Both the position numbers and the translations under genes were made by a program. Positions 62,059 to 64,000 of a stretch of DNA of 64,000 bases are shown here, piece by piece. Under the pieces are notes generated by a model. That model had not been told where the DNA came from, did no database searches, and saw nothing but the letters and a program-made list of their open reading frames with translations. How positions within the stretch are numbered: the stretch's first letter is position 1; each line of letters opens with the position of its first letter. Location: assembly GCA_029379385.1 (NCBI GenBank), contig CM055618.1, positions 12,844,134 to 12,908,133 of the forward strand, given 5' to 3'. This stretch comes from Quillaja saponaria (Eukaryota; Streptophyta; Magnoliopsida; Fabales; Quillajaceae).

Positions 62059-63911
62059 CCAACAAGTGTGTTATATATGCACCTATTGAAAACCCAAATG
62101 GCCTCAGCTGTTGCTCTTTAAGTACTCCCTCTTCTTCTACTCGTTGTTCTTCAATGGGTATGGTTTATGCAGACATGAGTTCTCTCTCTCTTAGTCCAAA
62201 CTGTGGTGTGATTTCTTCTTGTCAAGAGAATTACGCTTGTAAGAGCTCTGAGATAGAAAATGGGAGCACAAGTTGGAATTTTCCTTTCATGAGGGAATGC
62301 CTCATAAGAAACTCTGAGGAACACTATTGCAGTGATGTTATGGAGGGTAAGGGCTCAGACTTTAGTGATGGAGATGGAGAAAACAATGAGAATGTCAGAA
62401 ATTATAATGCCAGTCTTGATGAAGAGAACCCTCATAAGAATTTGCTGATCAATGGGAAGGAGGCAGATAGTGGGCAGTCCAAACTATGTTCAAGAGGGCA
62501 TTGGAGGCCTGCAGAAGATTCAAAGCTTAAGGAACTTGTGGCTCTTTATGGGCCTCAAAATTGGAACCTTATAGCAGAGAAGTTGGAAGGAAGATCAGGT
62601 AGGAAACCTAGTTGAATAGACTCTCAATATTTTCCCCTTTAATAAAAAATAAAATATTTTTTCATCACTTTTTTTTGGTAATGTTATTTTATTAAAAGAT
62701 GAATACATGATTAGTGTTTCTTTCCTATTTCATTTTTGTTTTTAGTAAAAATTTTGGGCTGTATGTATTTGAAGGTAAGAGCTGTAGACTGAGATGGTTT
62801 AACCAGTTGGACCCAAGGATCAATAGGAGAGCTTTTACTGAAGAAGAAGAAGATAGACTAATGCAGGCACATAGAATTTATGGTAACAAATGGGCCATGA
62901 TTGCTAGACTTTTCCCTGGAAGAACTGATAATGCTGTTAAGAATCACTGGCATGTTATAATGGCTAGAAAATACAGAGAACAATCAAGTTCTTATAGGAG
63001 GAGGAAGCTGAGTCAATCTACTTACAGAAGAATGGATGAAAATCCAAGCTTCATTTGCAGAGATGCTGCCATAAGAACAGAACCACCAGCATATTCTCTT
63101 AATCTTCCCAATGGAGGGCTCAGCAATATCCCTGGCTTCCCATATGGTTCCTTCCATGGTGCTGGTGGTGGGGTTGACTATGGTTTAACTGGCTCATTCC
63201 ACATGATTGATGGCAGAGAAGCCATGTCAAGCAGCAAGGTCCCTTCCACAAACTGGCTTGTGTGCTCAACAGACACCATTGGATTTCTTTTCTGGTATGT
63301 TCTTTCATAAGATCCTGCTTCTTTTTTCTTCTATCTCTAAAAGATTTTGTTCATGTGCTTATGCTACTTGGGTTTCTGTGCTGCTTCTTATTTCTTTCAT
63401 TTGAAACTTGGTAACTCATTTTCTTTGCACCCTCTTGACAGTTCAACCTAGTTCATATTCTGTGTTTCATTTATTCTTTGGGTTTAAGTATTGATTGATG
63501 CAATGCACTTTTTTGTCATCTTTCTGTTGCCTTAAATAGATGTATATTTCCTCTCTTTCTTTTCCATACAGACATACACATAAGAGGCTTTATTTAGCTT
63601 TCTGCTTCTATTTTATATTTGTTATTGTGGTTTCTCTAGGTCCCAAGAGCAGTGGCATGGTGGGTATATTCAGCCAGAGCAGATACTTGGATTGGCCAAG
63701 TGATGAACTTCAGAAATCTTTTTACCCTCATCATCCTTCATATATGATGCCAATGCAACAGTCAAACAGTCCCAATTTTTATAGTTTCTCAAACTCCATT
63801 GCATTACCAACCCAAGTTTCAGCCAGTGAACCTTCATCATCTGTTGCGGAGAGCCATTCTGATACCATTAAACCTCCATTTATTGACTTTCTTGGAGTTG
63901 GAGCCAGATGA
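62055..63911 (+). CDS. R2R3-MYB transcription factor, subgroup 21 (MYB105/MYB117-like), with apparent frameshift
   Basis: Exons are 62055-62598, 62775-63294 and 63640-63911. Residues 1-145 are Ser-rich and then acidic. The DNA-binding domain spans about 147-245: R2 ([21 protein letters not shown]150, W170, W189) and R3 (first W replaced by F202, then W221 and W240), with [21 protein letters not shown], typical of the MYB52/56/105/117 group, which acts in organ-boundary and meristem control. The exon 1-2 junction falls in [11 protein letters not shown], the normal position. The C-terminus ends [12 protein letters not shown], the group's conserved tail. Total exon length is 3n+1: the domain's frame does not match the frame that fits exon 3. 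The second frame ([15 protein letters not shown], then [10 protein letters not shown]) takes over near 63236-63250. Read without correction, the protein would end at TGA 63701-63703. Either a real +1 mutation or an assembly error. Two uORFs precede the start. Confidence 0.82.
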
Positions 63912-64000
63912 AGTTAGAAGCAAGGTAAAGTTGAAAAAAGAATTTTTTTTCCGCAAAGAATCACAGAAACTTAAAAAGTGGGTGTGGTCCAACATAACAG

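Overview
This is nuclear DNA from a flowering plant, most probably a eudicot. The evidence is AT-rich non-coding DNA, many spliced genes with GT..AG introns, and plant-specific families (alpha-expansin, R2R3-MYB, MIKC* MADS, CASP, the chloroplast NDH lumenal subunit PNSL2, mTERF). There are no bacterial operons, CRISPR arrays, tRNA genes or rRNA genes. The species cannot be named from the sequence alone. All gene models below were assembled by reading exons and checking splice phases by eye.

Layout from left to right. 1-2.4 kb: AT-rich repeats. 2.5-3.8 kb (+): PNSL2, a thylakoid-lumen subunit of the chloroplast NDH complex, preceded by a G-box and I-box. 4.2-5.2 kb (-): a decayed CASP membrane-protein gene. 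5.2-10.5 kb: no convincing gene, but a diverged local duplication. 10.5-13.9 kb (+): a plant endosulfine gene with a spliced leader. 15.0-16.9 kb (+): a METTL7-like, probably plastid-targeted methyltransferase. 18.7-22.6 kb (+): a RING-finger gene whose start codon seems to end its first exon. 22.6-34.5 kb: a 12 kb gene-poor stretch. 34.8-36.0 kb (+): an alpha-expansin. 37.9-38.4 kb: an LTR-like remnant. 38.9-44.4 kb (-): an AGL30/AGL65-like MIKC* MADS-box gene with all exons recognisable but several disabling lesions, carrying a DNA-transposon-like insert and a LINE fragment in its introns. 45.4-46.3 kb (+): an intronless mTERF gene (SOLDAT10/EMB93-like). 46.3-54.0 kb: non-coding. 54.0-59.5 kb: two related LINE retrotransposons in divergent orientation, both with damaged reverse-transcriptase active sites. 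62.0-63.9 kb (+): an R2R3-MYB of the MYB105/MYB117 group with an apparent +1 frameshift after the DNA-binding domain.

The genes are unrelated in function (photosynthesis, cell-cycle phosphatase control, methylation, ubiquitination, wall loosening, plastid gene expression, transcription) and are not a cluster. I see no novel multi-gene system. The observations of most interest are gene decay in progress (CASP, MIKC* MADS, a possible MYB frameshift), unusual starts (a start codon split from its gene by an intron; uORFs whose stop overlaps the main ATG in two genes), a duplicated intron acceptor in PNSL2, and the divergent LINE pair.
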